DNA of 64,000 nucleotides from Kordia sp. TARA_039_SRF (GTDB taxonomy: Bacteria; Bacteroidota; Bacteroidia; Flavobacteriales; Flavobacteriaceae): the NCBI GenBank assembly GCA_006383075.2, contig SMNH02000002.1:383127-447126 (forward strand). The letters are read 5' to 3'. Below the pieces are notes generated by a model, which searched no databases, was not told the origin of the DNA, and saw only the letters and a program-made list of their open reading frames with translations. Shown here in pieces: positions 35,355 through 44,132 of the stretch. Numbering within the stretch: the stretch's first letter is position 1; the number at the start of each line of letters is the position of its first letter. A program made the position numbers and the translations under genes.

Positions 35355-36574
35355 GTAAACAGTTAAAAATATATCTCGGTATTTTAATTGCAATCATCAT
35401 TATAGCAGGGTTTGTAGGTGTTTCCAAACCAACGCCTATCGATTGGCGAGAAACTTTTGATGAGCGACAAACCAAGCCGTACGATTTACAAGTATTTCAC
35501 AAAGAATTGGAAAACCTCCTTCCAAATGGAGAAATTACCAATGTTTACAGGTCTCCTTACGAGTTTATCTATAACAATTACGATTTTGATACCTACGAAT
35601 ATAAAATCAACGGAACCTATATGAAGGTTGCGGATGATTTTTTTACGGACTACAGTTCTGTGAATGAAATGCTCGATTTTGCTAACGAAGGCAACACCAT
35701 ATTTGTATCTGCGAGAGAAATGCCAGAGTATCTGCTAGACACTTTAGGACTTTACATAGAATATGAATTCCGTTCAGAAAGTAAGGCAACTTTATCATTC
35801 GCCAATAATCGTTTGCGCGATAAAGACATCTCCATTGAAAAAGGCATCAAAAACCACCATTTCTTATACATTGATTCCTTAACCACTACCGTTTTAGGAT
35901 ATCAGCAATTTGAAGATGATTCTACACAAACCAAGTATACCAACTTTGTCAAAGTTCCTGTAGGTAAAGGCTCGTTTTTATTGCATACGCAACCGTTGGC
36001 GTTTACAAATTATACTCTTTTAAAAGACAATCAACACCAATATTCGGAAGGTGTGTTGGCGTATATTCCAAATGAAGATGTCTTTTTTGATTCTGCGTAT
36101 AAAATTACTACTGCCGATGGCACCAACGAAGATTCAAGATTGCGCTTTATAAAATCGCAACCACCATTGCAATGGGCATGGTATTTATCGTTGATTTTCT
36201 TGTTGATTTTTATTCTGTTTAATGCGAAACGAAAACAACGCATCGTAAAAATTGTAAAACCGTTGGAAAATACAACTGTAGATTTTACCAAAACCATTGG
36301 AAATTTATTCTATGAAACGAAAGATCATCAAAATGTGGTTCACAAAAAAATCACCTATTTCTTAGAATATTTACGAACCGAATACTTTTTAAACACACAA
36401 GTGCTTGACGAACAATTTTGCAAACGCTTGCATCAAAAATCAGGAAAATCATTAGAAGAAACCGAACGACTCGTCAAACTCATCAACATATTGCAAAAGA
36501 AACTCTTTTTTGATGAAGAGGACGTATTAAGAATCACCGTTGCCATTGAAAAATTCCGCAACAAAAACAATTAA
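35351..36574 (+). CDS. DUF4350 domain membrane protein
   Basis: The protein has 407 residues. One membrane segment at the N-terminus (IYLGILIAIIIIAGFVGV) precedes a GATase-like external domain (RQTKPYDLQVFHKELENLLP, EGNTIFVSAREMPEYLLDTL, VGKGSFLLHTQPLAFTNY). A second membrane segment lies near residue 275-293 (WAWYLSLIFLLIFILFNA), followed by a cytoplasmic helical tail. DUF4350 proteins belong to this MoxR-linked cluster; the precise role is unknown. Confidence 0.87.
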   Translation: MSKQLKIYLGILIAIIIIAGFVGVSKPTPIDWRETFDERQTKPYDLQVFHKELENLLPNGEITNVYRSPYEFIYNNYDFDTYEYKINGTYMKVADDFFTDYSSVNEMLDFANEGNTIFVSAREMPEYLLDTLGLYIEYEFRSESKATLSFANNRLRDKDISIEKGIKNHHFLYIDSLTTTVLGYQQFEDDSTQTKYTNFVKVPVGKGSFLLHTQPLAFTNYTLLKDNQHQYSEGVLAYIPNEDVFFDSAYKITTADGTNEDSRLRFIKSQPPLQWAWYLSLIFLLIFILFNAKRKQRIVKIVKPLENTTVDFTKTIGNLFYETKDHQNVVHKKITYFLEYLRTEYFLNTQVLDEQFCKRLHQKSGKSLEETERLVKLINILQKKLFFDEEDVLRITVAIEKFRNKNN

Positions 36575-36604
36575 ATTAGTAACTTACAGAAGTAAAAAAC
36601 ATAT

Positions 36605-37627
36605 ATGGACTTTACAGGAGAAACGAACGAACACGAAGCACAGTCAGAAAATACGCCGTTGTCATTTACCAACCGAATTGATCTGACCGAACTGCAAGAA
36701 GGCATTCAAAAAATACGAGAAGAACTCTCAAAAGTCATCGTAGGACAAAAAGGAATGATTGACATGCTCATCACCGCACTCCTTGCCAAAGGACATGTGC
36801 TAATTGAAGGTGTGCCAGGTGTCGCCAAAACGATTACGGCAAAACTATTGGCAAAATCGCTCACTGTAGACTTTGGACGTATTCAGTTTACGCCCGATTT
36901 AATGCCAAGTGACATTTTGGGAACGTCTATTTTTGATATGAAAAAATCGGAATTTGAATTCAGAAAAGGACCTGTGTTTACCAACATGTTACTCATTGAC
37001 GAAATCAACCGTGCGCCAGCCAAAACCCAAGCTGCTTTATTTGAAGTGATGGAAGAGCGACAAATTACAATGGATGGCACTAAATACAATTTAGACGCGC
37101 CGTTTATGGTCTTAGCCACGCAAAACCCAATTGAGCAAGAAGGAACCTATCGTTTGCCAGAAGCGCAATTGGACCGTTTTCTATTTAAAATCAACGTGGA
37201 ATATCCAAACCTAGAAGAAGAAATAGAAATCATTGCCCGCGAACACGATTTAAAAGATGATAAAAAAGTAGACAAAATCAACGCGTTTCTAAATCAGGCA
37301 CAAATCACCAAATACCAAGCATTGGTCAATGATATTGTGGTAGAACCACATTTGTTAAAATACATTGCTGAAATCATCATCAACACGCGAAGTAATCAAT
37401 TCCTATACATGGGCGCTTCTCCGAGAGCTTCTATTGCTATTTTAAAAGCATCGAAAGCGTATGCTGCTATCAACGGACGCGATTTTGTAACGCCTGAAGA
37501 TATTAAAAGTGTATCGGTACCTGTGTTACAACATCGTATCATTGTAACGCCAGAACGCGAAATGGAAGGAATGACATCCAAGCAAATCATCAATCAAATC
37601 ATACAAACTATTGAGATTCCTCGATAA
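36605..37627 (+). CDS. MoxR-family AAA+ ATPase
   Basis: This 340-residue ATPase has Walker A GVPGVAKT near residue 70, Walker B LLIDEINRAPAK, sensor 1 VLATQNPIEQEGTYRLPEAQ and an arginine finger in LDRFLFK. MoxR ATPases act as chaperones that help assemble or activate DUF58/VWA partner proteins. The DUF58 partner follows after 25 bases. Confidence 0.94.
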   Translation: MDFTGETNEHEAQSENTPLSFTNRIDLTELQEGIQKIREELSKVIVGQKGMIDMLITALLAKGHVLIEGVPGVAKTITAKLLAKSLTVDFGRIQFTPDLMPSDILGTSIFDMKKSEFEFRKGPVFTNMLLIDEINRAPAKTQAALFEVMEERQITMDGTKYNLDAPFMVLATQNPIEQEGTYRLPEAQLDRFLFKINVEYPNLEEEIEIIAREHDLKDDKKVDKINAFLNQAQITKYQALVNDIVVEPHLLKYIAEIIINTRSNQFLYMGASPRASIAILKASKAYAAINGRDFVTPEDIKSVSVPVLQHRIIVTPEREMEGMTSKQIINQIIQTIEIPR

Positions 37628-37652
37628 GTTATAACCTGAAATTAGGCAGCAA

Positions 37653-38996
37653 GTGCAAGTCATCAAAGATTTTTTTAAATCCTTATACATCAGAGATCGT
37701 TTCTTTTACGTTTCGCTCGGAATTATCATGTGCTTTATTATCAGCTTTATTTTTCCGAAGCTTTTCTATGTTTCAAAACTGTTACTGCTTGTTTTTTGTA
37801 CGTTTACCTTACTGGATATTTTCATTTTATATCTCGCCAAAACGGGAATTTCAGCCACACGACAATTACCCGATAAATTCTCCAACGGTGACGAAAATGA
37901 TATTTTTTTACGATTGGAAAATTATTATACGTTTCCGATATCTGTACGAATCATTGACGAAATACCTGTGCAATTTCAAGTGCGTGATTTTTCTATAGAA
38001 AAAAAGATAAAAGCATCCAGCGTTATTGATTTAAAATACAAATTACGACCAACCGAACGCGGCGAATATGTTTTTGGAAAACTCAATGTATATGTACAAT
38101 CGGTCTTGGGATTGGTAGCACGTCGTTTCTACTTTGATAATGAAGCAATGGTGCCGACGTACCCTGCGTTTTTACAATTAAAAAAGTACGATTTGCTCGC
38201 CATTGGAAACAACTTGACGATGTACGGCATCAAGAAAATTCGTCGTATCGGACACACAATGGAGTTTGAGCAAATTAAAGAATATGTGATTGGCGACGAT
38301 TTGCGAACGATTAACTGGAAAGCAACGGCAAAACAGCGACAATTGATGGTGAATCAATACCAAGATGAAAAATCGCAACCTGTGTATTCGGTGATTGATA
38401 AAGGTCGTATGATGAAAATGCCGTTTAACGAACTGAGTCTGCTCGATTATGCCATCAACGCAACGTTAGTGATGAGCAATGTGGTGTTAAAAAAGCAAGA
38501 CAAAGCGGGCATGTTTACCTTTTCTAAAAAAGTTGAAAACACGGTGATTGCCGAAAAGCGCAGTTCGCAAATGAACCTTATTTTGGAATCGTTGTACAAT
38601 GTTAGCACAGACTTTTACGAATCTGATTACGGACGTTTGTACGGACATATCAAACAAACACTCAAACACCGAAGTTTGTTATTGTTATACACCAACTTCG
38701 AAACTATGGACGGACTCAACCGTCAGTTGCCGTATTTAAAAGGAATTTCCAAAAGTCACTTGTTAGTTGTAGTTTTCTTTAAAAACACCGAACTTGACGA
38801 ACTCATCCACAGCGAAGCAACCACCATTCAAGAAGCGTACGACAAGGTCATCGCAGAAAAATTCTCTTTCGAAAAACGCTTAATCGTCAACGAACTCAAG
38901 AAATACGGAATTCATTCTATATTAACGACTCCAGAGAATTTAACAATTGATGCGATTAATAAGTATTTGGAGATGAAGGCGCGTGGGTTGGTATAA
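37653..38996 (+). CDS. DUF58 domain protein (MoxR partner)
   Basis: The product has 447 residues and starts with GTG at 37653; the next Met is 26 residues in and would remove part of the first membrane segment. Two membrane segments near residues 18-62 precede the DUF58 domain, with GDDLRTINWKATAKQRQLMV, YSVIDKGRMMKMPFNELS (a VWA-like metal site region) and AGMFTFSKKVENTV. It is the last gene of the cluster and its stop runs into a hairpin terminator. Confidence 0.92.
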   Translation: MQVIKDFFKSLYIRDRFFYVSLGIIMCFIISFIFPKLFYVSKLLLLVFCTFTLLDIFILYLAKTGISATRQLPDKFSNGDENDIFLRLENYYTFPISVRIIDEIPVQFQVRDFSIEKKIKASSVIDLKYKLRPTERGEYVFGKLNVYVQSVLGLVARRFYFDNEAMVPTYPAFLQLKKYDLLAIGNNLTMYGIKKIRRIGHTMEFEQIKEYVIGDDLRTINWKATAKQRQLMVNQYQDEKSQPVYSVIDKGRMMKMPFNELSLLDYAINATLVMSNVVLKKQDKAGMFTFSKKVENTVIAEKRSSQMNLILESLYNVSTDFYESDYGRLYGHIKQTLKHRSLLLLYTNFETMDGLNRQLPYLKGISKSHLLVVVFFKNTELDELIHSEATTIQEAYDKVIAEKFSFEKRLIVNELKKYGIHSILTTPENLTIDAINKYLEMKARGLV

Positions 38997-38999
38997 AAA

Positions 39000-39021
39000 A
39001 AAGCGAACCGAAGTTCGCTTT
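39000..39021. terminator. Bidirectional terminator between DUF58 and the small precursor
   Basis: Stem AAAGCGAAC (39000-39008) / GTTCGCTTT (39013-39021). On the minus strand the loop is C-TTCG-G, an extra-stable tetraloop, followed by seven T residues. Confidence 0.85.
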
Positions 39022-39040
39022 ATACATACAATGCTCATCA

Positions 39041-39262
39041 TTATTCTATTGGACAAAGTTGACCTCCCCACCATGAAGCACAAATAAACGTTTCACATAC
39101 TCCTGATGGACAGTAATCACAAGAATTAAAAATAGTTGGAGGTTGACATGGCTCTCCAATCATTGTTTGGTCTCCTCTACCTCCTACTAACCCTGATTTT
39201 TGATCAAAACTAGAAATAGACTTCTTGTTAAGTTTTAAACTCTTCAAATTCTTTTTTTTCAT
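39041..39262 (-). CDS. Class I lanthipeptide-type precursor (Cys-rich), orphan
   Basis: The product has 73 residues. The leader MKKKNLKSLKLNKKSISSF is near-identical to that of the gene at 49324. It has the K-L-x-L-x-K-x-x-I pattern of Bacteroidota natural-product leaders, and a Gly-Gly at 27-28. The core has six Cys at positions 39, 48, 51, 56, 61 and 70, plus a few Ser/Thr. I see no LanB, LanC, radical-SAM or export gene in the window. A promoter on the minus strand is not obvious; a terminator with a C-TTCG-G loop follows. This could be a lanthipeptide, a disulfide-rich peptide, or a peptide modified by enzymes elsewhere. Confidence 0.78.
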   Translation of the reverse strand: MKKKNLKSLKLNKKSISSFDQKSGLVGGRGDQTMIGEPCQPPTIFNSCDYCPSGVCETFICASWWGGQLCPIE

Positions 39263-40020
39263 AATTGTATAATTTTAAATGTAAAATGAAATTACTCAGA
39301 ATACGTAGATATAGAAAACAATGTATCTCGATATTTATGAATTCAGAGCTCTAATAATCAGGCAAAACATGATCTTATAGTAAAAGCATACGGAAGCTAC
39401 ATCCTTATTTCTCAAACAACTAAAAAGTAAAAATGTGTTGATTACTGTATTTTTTTTAGATGTTTCGCTATTATTATAACTACATCTATTATTTTTTCAA
39501 TGATTTAATTTAACGCAAAATATTTTCATCCCTATGAGTTATATAAAACATCAAGTACATACAATTAATTTGTCTTGATGTTTCAATCAAAACCTCATGA
39601 CCTTTTTAAACTTTACTACCTATCAAAAATAAGTTTAATACGTAGTAAACTTTATTTTAATAAGTATTAAAAAATTATATCCTACTCACAAGAGAAATTA
39701 TTTCTTTTGAGAAAAAAGAAAAAAGTACAAGATGTTTTCTAAAAAATCATACAGTAGAGCAAGAGAAAACTTTCCGCTCAAAAACCAATTCTACAATTCA
39801 TCCCCAAAAAACAACAATCCAGTATTTTATTTTGTGTCACGAAACACATTCTTCGCACTTTTGAACTGTCGCTAGGATAATAAAGTAATTAGCTAATAGT
39901 CAAGAACCAAGAGTCATGAATCAAGACCAAAAAGCAAAGCGACCTAAAACCTGTTATACTGAGCTTGTCGAAGTAAACAACTAGCAAAAACAAATCATTA
40001 ATCAATAAACAATTACTATT
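39263..40020. other. 758-bp AT-rich intergenic region
   Basis: I find no convincing gene in this longest gap. It contains a 10-bp perfect inverted repeat AAACATCAAG / CTTGATGTTT (39546-39555 and 39574-39583), another pair TTTACTAC / GTAGTAAA further on, and a hairpin repeat at 39957-39975. The A+T content is clearly above that of the neighbouring genes. Confidence 0.65.
39957..39975. repeat. Hairpin repeat with GAGCTTGTCGA loop (TACT/AGTA arms)
   Basis: TACT (39957-39960), GAGCTTGTCGA, AGTA (39972-39975). The C-G outer pair seen in other copies is replaced by T-A on both sides. Confidence 0.65.
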
Positions 40021-40446
40021 ATGAAAAATGTATTTTTAATCGCCGTTTTTATCGCAGGACTTTTTACTAGCAATGCGCAAACTACTTCTGAAGAAGGCGT
40101 CACTATTACTGTTACCATCGATAAAGTGAAAAGCAATAAAGGAAAGGTATTGTTTGCCTTGCATACGGAAGATACCTTTATGAAAACAAAACCTGTACAA
40201 TCTGCAGCTGGAGAAATTGAAGATAATAAAGTCAAAGTTACGTTTAAAAATGTACCGAAAGGAACGTATGCCATTACGTGTGTGCATGACGAAAATGACA
40301 ACGGACAAATGGACTTCGAAGATAGCGGAATGCCCAAAGAAGATTACGGAATTTCAAACAATCCGATGAGCTATGGACCTCCACAATTTGACCCAGCTAA
40401 GTTTGAAGTAAAAGATGCAGATGTCTCTTTAAAAATTGTATTATAG
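40021..40446 (+). CDS. DUF2141 domain exported protein
   Basis: The protein has 141 residues. A signal peptide MKNVFLIAVFIAGLFTSNA precedes QTTSEE. The DUF2141 fold is recognised by VTITVTIDKVKSNKGKVLFA, NVPKGTYAITCVHDENDNGQ and a short Asp/Asn-rich turn (DENDNGQMDFED), followed by GYPKEDYG-like and SNNPM motifs. Function is unknown. The start follows an A-rich leader with a repeat 40 bases upstream. It is monocistronic. Confidence 0.88.
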   Translation: MKNVFLIAVFIAGLFTSNAQTTSEEGVTITVTIDKVKSNKGKVLFALHTEDTFMKTKPVQSAAGEIEDNKVKVTFKNVPKGTYAITCVHDENDNGQMDFEDSGMPKEDYGISNNPMSYGPPQFDPAKFEVKDADVSLKIVL

Positions 40447-40483
40447 TAGCGAGCAAAACTTTTGTCAATCAACCATAAAAGAG

Positions 40484-40517
40484 AAAAGCGACACCAAATT
40501 GGCGTCGCTTTTTCGTT
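40484..40517. terminator. Terminator between DUF2141 and dps
   Basis: AAAGCGACACC / GGCGTCGCTTT with loop AAATT. On the minus strand the single mismatch becomes a G-U pair and the hairpin is followed by TTTTCTCTTTT, so it fits dps best. Confidence 0.75.
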
Positions 40518-40597
40518 AAAACTAACCTTATACTTATATATTATGAAGTTTTTGTTATACAGCGAGCTACCTCAAAAACTCTAAAACTAATAACTTC

Positions 40598-41068
40598 TTA
40601 TCCTAACCAAGCACGCATCATCCAAACGGTTTTTTCTTGTTCGGAAATGAAATCGCTCATCATCGCAACGGTTCCTTCATCGTTTGCATCTGCGGCTTTT
40701 TCTAATAGATTTCGTTCCAATTGCAATAATTCTGAAATAGAAGCTACGATTAATTCAACCGCTTTTTCATCTTTCGAAATGTGTTTTCCCACAGGAACTT
40801 TTGCATTGGCGATATAATCTTCAAACGTGTGTAAAGGTTCTGCGCCTAATGTTAAAACACGTTCCGCGATTTCGTCAACTTTTACTTGTGTATCATTGTA
40901 CAATTCTTCAAATTTTGCGTGTAGTTCAAAAAATCCTTTTCCTTTAATATTCCAGTGAATTCCACGTAAATTCTGATAATACACTTGAAAATTTGCCAAT
41001 AAAACGTTTAAGTCTCCTGCCAATTTTTCTGTTTTTTGGATGTCTAATCCTAATATATTTAATGCCAT
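40598..41068 (-). CDS. dps: Dps/ferritin-like DNA-protection protein
   Basis: The 156-residue protein forms dodecamers that oxidise iron with peroxide and can bind DNA. The ferroxidase residues are visible as NLRGIHWNIKGKGFFELHAKFEELYND, with the His, then D in EIAER, in the usual Dps order. The end MMRAWLG is typical. A -7 box, TAATTTTG on the minus strand, lies at 41106-41113. It is divergent from oxyR, and OxyR is the likely regulator. Confidence 0.94.
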   Translation of the reverse strand: MALNILGLDIQKTEKLAGDLNVLLANFQVYYQNLRGIHWNIKGKGFFELHAKFEELYNDTQVKVDEIAERVLTLGAEPLHTFEDYIANAKVPVGKHISKDEKAVELIVASISELLQLERNLLEKAADANDEGTVAMMSDFISEQEKTVWMMRAWLG

Positions 41069-41105
41069 TTTGTGTGTGTTTTGATGTTGTTAATTTTTGA
41101 TAAAA

Positions 41106-41113
41106 CAAAATTA
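41106..41113 (-). promoter_or_regulatory. -7 box of dps
   Basis: TAATTTTG on the minus strand is an exact TAnnTTTG element 37 bases before the dps start and inside the dps/oxyR divergent region. Confidence 0.5.
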
Positions 41114-41185
41114 CCGAACATTTTCGTGGAATTATTATAAGTTTTATTGATTGTTTTTATATTTTTATCACTCAAAACTATACTA

Positions 41186-42124
41186 ATGACAATTACACAA
41201 TTACAATATGTGTTGGCAGTTGCCGAACACCAAAATTTCACCTTAGCTGCTCAAAAATCGTTTGTGACACAACCCACGTTGAGCATGCAAATTCAAAAGT
41301 TGGAAGACGAATTAGAAATTCAAATTTTTGATAGAAGTAAAAAACCGATTCAACTCACCGAAATTGGCAAAAAAATAGTAGAACAAGCCCGAAACATCGT
41401 CAACGAATCGGGCAGAATGCAAGACATCGTCGATCAACAAAAAGGATTTATCGGTGGCGAATTTAAGTTGGGAATCATTCCAACCATTATGCCAACGTTA
41501 TTGCCAATGTTCTTAAAAACGTTTATAAAAAAGTACCCAAAAGTCAATTTAAAAATAGAAGAACTCACGACCGAAACGATTATTAAAAGACTGAATGAAG
41601 GACATTTAGATGCCGCAATTGCCGCAACGCCACTAGGTTACGAGCAAATTAAAGAACGTGTGCTGTATTATGAACCGTTTGTTGGATATATTACAGAAAA
41701 TCACCGATTATTCCACAAAAAAGAACTGGAAACGAGCGACTTAGATATTGATGATATTTTATTATTGGAAGACGGACATTGCTTTAGAGACGGCGTGATT
41801 AATCTCTGCAAAACACCAAGAGCCATAACTGACGACCATTTTCAATTGGAAAGTGGAAGCTTTGAAACCCTAATAAAACTATCGAATGAAGATTTGGGCA
41901 TGACGCTTCTTCCCTACTTACATACGATGGATATTAAAGAGTCGGAACGTAAATATTTGCGTCATTTTGCAGAACCTAGACCTGCTAGAGAAGTAAGTTT
42001 GCTATTTCACAAAAGCGAATTGAAAATGCAAATTATTGAAGCCTTGCGAAATGTAATTATGGGAATTGTACGTGGTGCCATTGCGTTTCACAATGTACAA
42101 ATTATCAGTCCAGTACAATCATAA
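41186..42124 (+). CDS. oxyR: OxyR, hydrogen-peroxide-sensing LysR regulator
   Basis: This 312-residue protein has its start at ATG 41186 (MTITQLQYVLAVAEHQNFT); a longer frame from 41147 is rejected. An N-terminal helix-turn-helix (FTLAAQKSFVTQPTLSMQIQ) is followed by the effector domain. The redox pair lies in DGHCFRDGVINLC, and with this start the two Cys fall at residues 199 and 208, the same numbers as in E. coli OxyR. It should activate the divergent dps gene on oxidation. Confidence 0.94.
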   Translation: MTITQLQYVLAVAEHQNFTLAAQKSFVTQPTLSMQIQKLEDELEIQIFDRSKKPIQLTEIGKKIVEQARNIVNESGRMQDIVDQQKGFIGGEFKLGIIPTIMPTLLPMFLKTFIKKYPKVNLKIEELTTETIIKRLNEGHLDAAIAATPLGYEQIKERVLYYEPFVGYITENHRLFHKKELETSDLDIDDILLLEDGHCFRDGVINLCKTPRAITDDHFQLESGSFETLIKLSNEDLGMTLLPYLHTMDIKESERKYLRHFAEPRPAREVSLLFHKSELKMQIIEALRNVIMGIVRGAIAFHNVQIISPVQS

Positions 42125-42142
42125 GGAAACATTAAATACTAA

Positions 42143-42168
42143 AAAAGCCGCGACGTATCGCGGCTTTT
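42143..42168. terminator. Bidirectional terminator of oxyR and the small gene
   Basis: Perfect 11-bp stem AAAAGCCGCGA / TCGCGGCTTTT with a CGTA loop, flanked by A and T tracts. Confidence 0.85.
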
Positions 42169-42169
42169 C

Positions 42170-42367
42170 TTATGGTTTTAAATAGATTAAACATTGATCT
42201 AATTGTGGATTTGCTGTGACGAGAGAATTGATCCATATTTTCAATTCTTCAATCTCGTGAGGGAGCAATCGCTGCAAAGCTTTTTGTAATTCTTTACAAA
42301 ATAAGGATGGATCGAAACTTACTTTTCTAAGTATAGTTTTGGTGTAATCGAACATCGCTCTTGCCAT
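42170..42367 (-). CDS. Small conserved cytoplasmic protein
   Basis: The product has 65 residues: MARAMFDYTKTILRKVSFDP, then LFCKELQKALQRLLPHEIEEL and a C-terminal QLDQCLIYL. No signal, no membrane segment. I recall similar short proteins in Flavobacteriia of unknown role, which together with its own terminator supports it as a real gene. Its own leader contains an AT-rich stretch with no clear -7 box. Confidence 0.72.
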   Translation of the reverse strand: MARAMFDYTKTILRKVSFDPSLFCKELQKALQRLLPHEIEELKIWINSLVTANPQLDQCLIYLKP

Positions 42368-42536
42368 ATTTAACGAGTATTAGGGTTAAAAATTTCTAAG
42401 AGTAGTTTTCGTGTATACGCATTCAGTTTTTAGTTTTTTAAAAATAGTAAAAAATTTAATGTTTACCATTTTTCAGTTGAACTTTAACAGAATTTGAATG
42501 AAATTTTAAGTTTTTATTAAGTCTAAATACGGGCTT

Positions 42537-43337
42537 TTAAAAACGATTATCGCCATCTAATAAATCGCCAATACTCCCTAAAATGCTGCCTTCGCCTTTG
42601 CTATTCCCTCTATTTGGTAAAGCAGAAATGACTCTTCCCGCCAAACGGCTAAATGGTAAGGATTGAATGTATACAATTCCAGGACCTGTCAAGGTTGCAA
42701 AAAACATTCCTTCGCCACCAAATAAGGTATTTTTGATACCGCCAACAAATTCAATATCGTAATCTACTTCTTGGGTAAATCCGACAATACAGCCAGTATC
42801 AACGCGCAAGGTTTCGCCAGGCGCTAATTGTCGCTGCGCCATCGTACCGCCAGCATGTACAAATGCCATTCCGTCGCCTTCTAGCTTTTGCATGATGAAT
42901 CCTTCTCCACCGAAAAATCCACGTCCTAGTTTTTTTGAAAATTCAATTCCAACAGTAACCCCTTTTGCGGCGCATAGAAAAGCATCTTTTTGACAAATAA
43001 ACTTGCCGCGATACTCCGTTAAATCAATAGGAATAATTTTTCCCGGATACGGCGATGCAAAACTTACTTTTCGTTTCCCAAAGGCTTTTTCATTAAGAAA
43101 AGACGTCATAAACAAGCTTTCGCCTGTGAGTATTCGTTTTCCAGCAGAAAATAATTTACCTAAAATTCCTTTCTCCTGATTGCCGCCGTCACCAAAAATG
43201 GTATTCATTTTAATGCCTTCGTCCATCATCATAAAACTGCCTGCTTCCGCAATAACGGCTTCATCGGGATCGAGTTCAATTTCTACATATTGCATTTCTT
43301 CACCATAAATATGGTAGTCAATTTCGTGTGCTGTCAT
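42537..43337 (-). CDS. AIM24/TIGR00266-family protein
   Basis: The protein has 266 residues and is beta-rich and Gly-rich, with MTAHEIDYHIYGEEMQYVEI, EAGSFMMMDEGIKM, KLGRGFFGGEGFIMQKLEG, FVHAGGTM and GPGIVYIQSL. Members have unknown function; they are related to mitochondrial AIM24. The acidic N-terminus and lack of signal suggest a cytoplasmic location. It ends soon after FSRLAGRVISALP and a Ser/Gly tail. Confidence 0.88.
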   Translation of the reverse strand: MTAHEIDYHIYGEEMQYVEIELDPDEAVIAEAGSFMMMDEGIKMNTIFGDGGNQEKGILGKLFSAGKRILTGESLFMTSFLNEKAFGKRKVSFASPYPGKIIPIDLTEYRGKFICQKDAFLCAAKGVTVGIEFSKKLGRGFFGGEGFIMQKLEGDGMAFVHAGGTMAQRQLAPGETLRVDTGCIVGFTQEVDYDIEFVGGIKNTLFGGEGMFFATLTGPGIVYIQSLPFSRLAGRVISALPNRGNSKGEGSILGSIGDLLDGDNRF

Positions 43338-43374
43338 AGTTTGTTCGTTTTTTTATATTGATTTTGTCGTGTTT

Positions 43375-43414
43375 ACACTGAGCCTGTCGGTTTACACTGA
43401 GCTTGTCGAAGTGT
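43375..43414. repeat. Two adjacent hairpin repeats with GAGC(C/T)TGTCG loop
   Basis: A degenerate copy (ACACT-GAGCCTGTCGG, 43375-43390) and, four bases on, an intact one with ACACT / AGTGT arms at 43394-43414. They share the TTTACACTGAG lead, so this looks like a local duplication. Confidence 0.65.
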
Positions 43415-43453
43415 GTTTGATGAATTAGATGTGAAAAGATGAGATTTGTTACA

Positions 43454-43921
43454 CTACTTCTTCTTTCGTAGTTTGATTCCCCATTCGTATTCGAAATGAG
43501 AAACGCTTTCGCCAGAAGCGTCAAAACCTTCGGCAAATAATGTCAAACTTTGTCCTTCGCCTGTTTTGATGGCTTCGTCAATGGCAGCTTTTACTTTGCC
43601 ACCATCTTTACATACAAACCGAATACGTCCTGTGGCTTTTTTGGTAAACGTTCCTTTTTGTGAACGTACTAGCATAGAGAGTTTTTCTTCCGAATTTTCA
43701 ATGCCTTGAATTACGAGTACACCTGTTGCCAATTCGGAAGCCATTCCTTGCGTTGCCCAATACAATGATTTAAAAGGATTTTTATTGAACCAATTATGCT
43801 TCACGGTTACGGTAGCTATTTCGTTAGTAATTTCCTTTAATCGCACACCTGAAAAGTATGCCGATGGAAGCTTAAAAAGTGTATAGGTATTAATTTTTGA
43901 TGGAGTCAGTTTTTTTGCCAT
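43454..43921 (-). CDS. DUF4442 (hotdog-fold, thioesterase-like) protein
   Basis: The product has 155 residues. The hotdog pattern is TYTLFKLPSAYFSGVRLKEI, VKHNWFNKNPFKSLYWATQG, ELATGVLVIQGI and a beta-hairpin KGTFTKKATGRIRFVC. DUF4442 members are related to PaaI thioesterases but the substrate is not known. No catalytic Asp is obvious. It is separated from the AIM24-type gene by 116 bases holding two hairpin repeats. Confidence 0.86.
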   Translation of the reverse strand: MAKKLTPSKINTYTLFKLPSAYFSGVRLKEITNEIATVTVKHNWFNKNPFKSLYWATQGMASELATGVLVIQGIENSEEKLSMLVRSQKGTFTKKATGRIRFVCKDGGKVKAAIDEAIKTGEGQSLTLFAEGFDASGESVSHFEYEWGIKLRKKK

Positions 43922-44132
43922 TTGTCGTTTTTCACGTTACTATCTGATAGCCAAAATACAAAAAAATCAGGATTTTAAAGAAAAGTTGAAATTTTGATTC
44001 TTTTTTCTATCGAAAGACCTAAAAATTACTTAATTAAATATAAAATACTGTATTTCAGCTTATTAAATAATAATTAAAAACATTTTAAACTTTTTTTAAA
44101 TGTTAATTTATTGTTAATTTTTAGTACTATGT

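Noticed and set aside
39263-40020. Possible additional small precursor genes in the long AT-rich gap
   Set aside because: Reading it for short frames, I found no leader of the LNKKSIS type and no frame with a credible start and composition.
42170-42367. Considered as a shadow frame because it is only 65 codons
   Set aside because: I rejected the shadow idea and kept it as a gene, because it has its own terminator, no competing frame and a protein-like composition.
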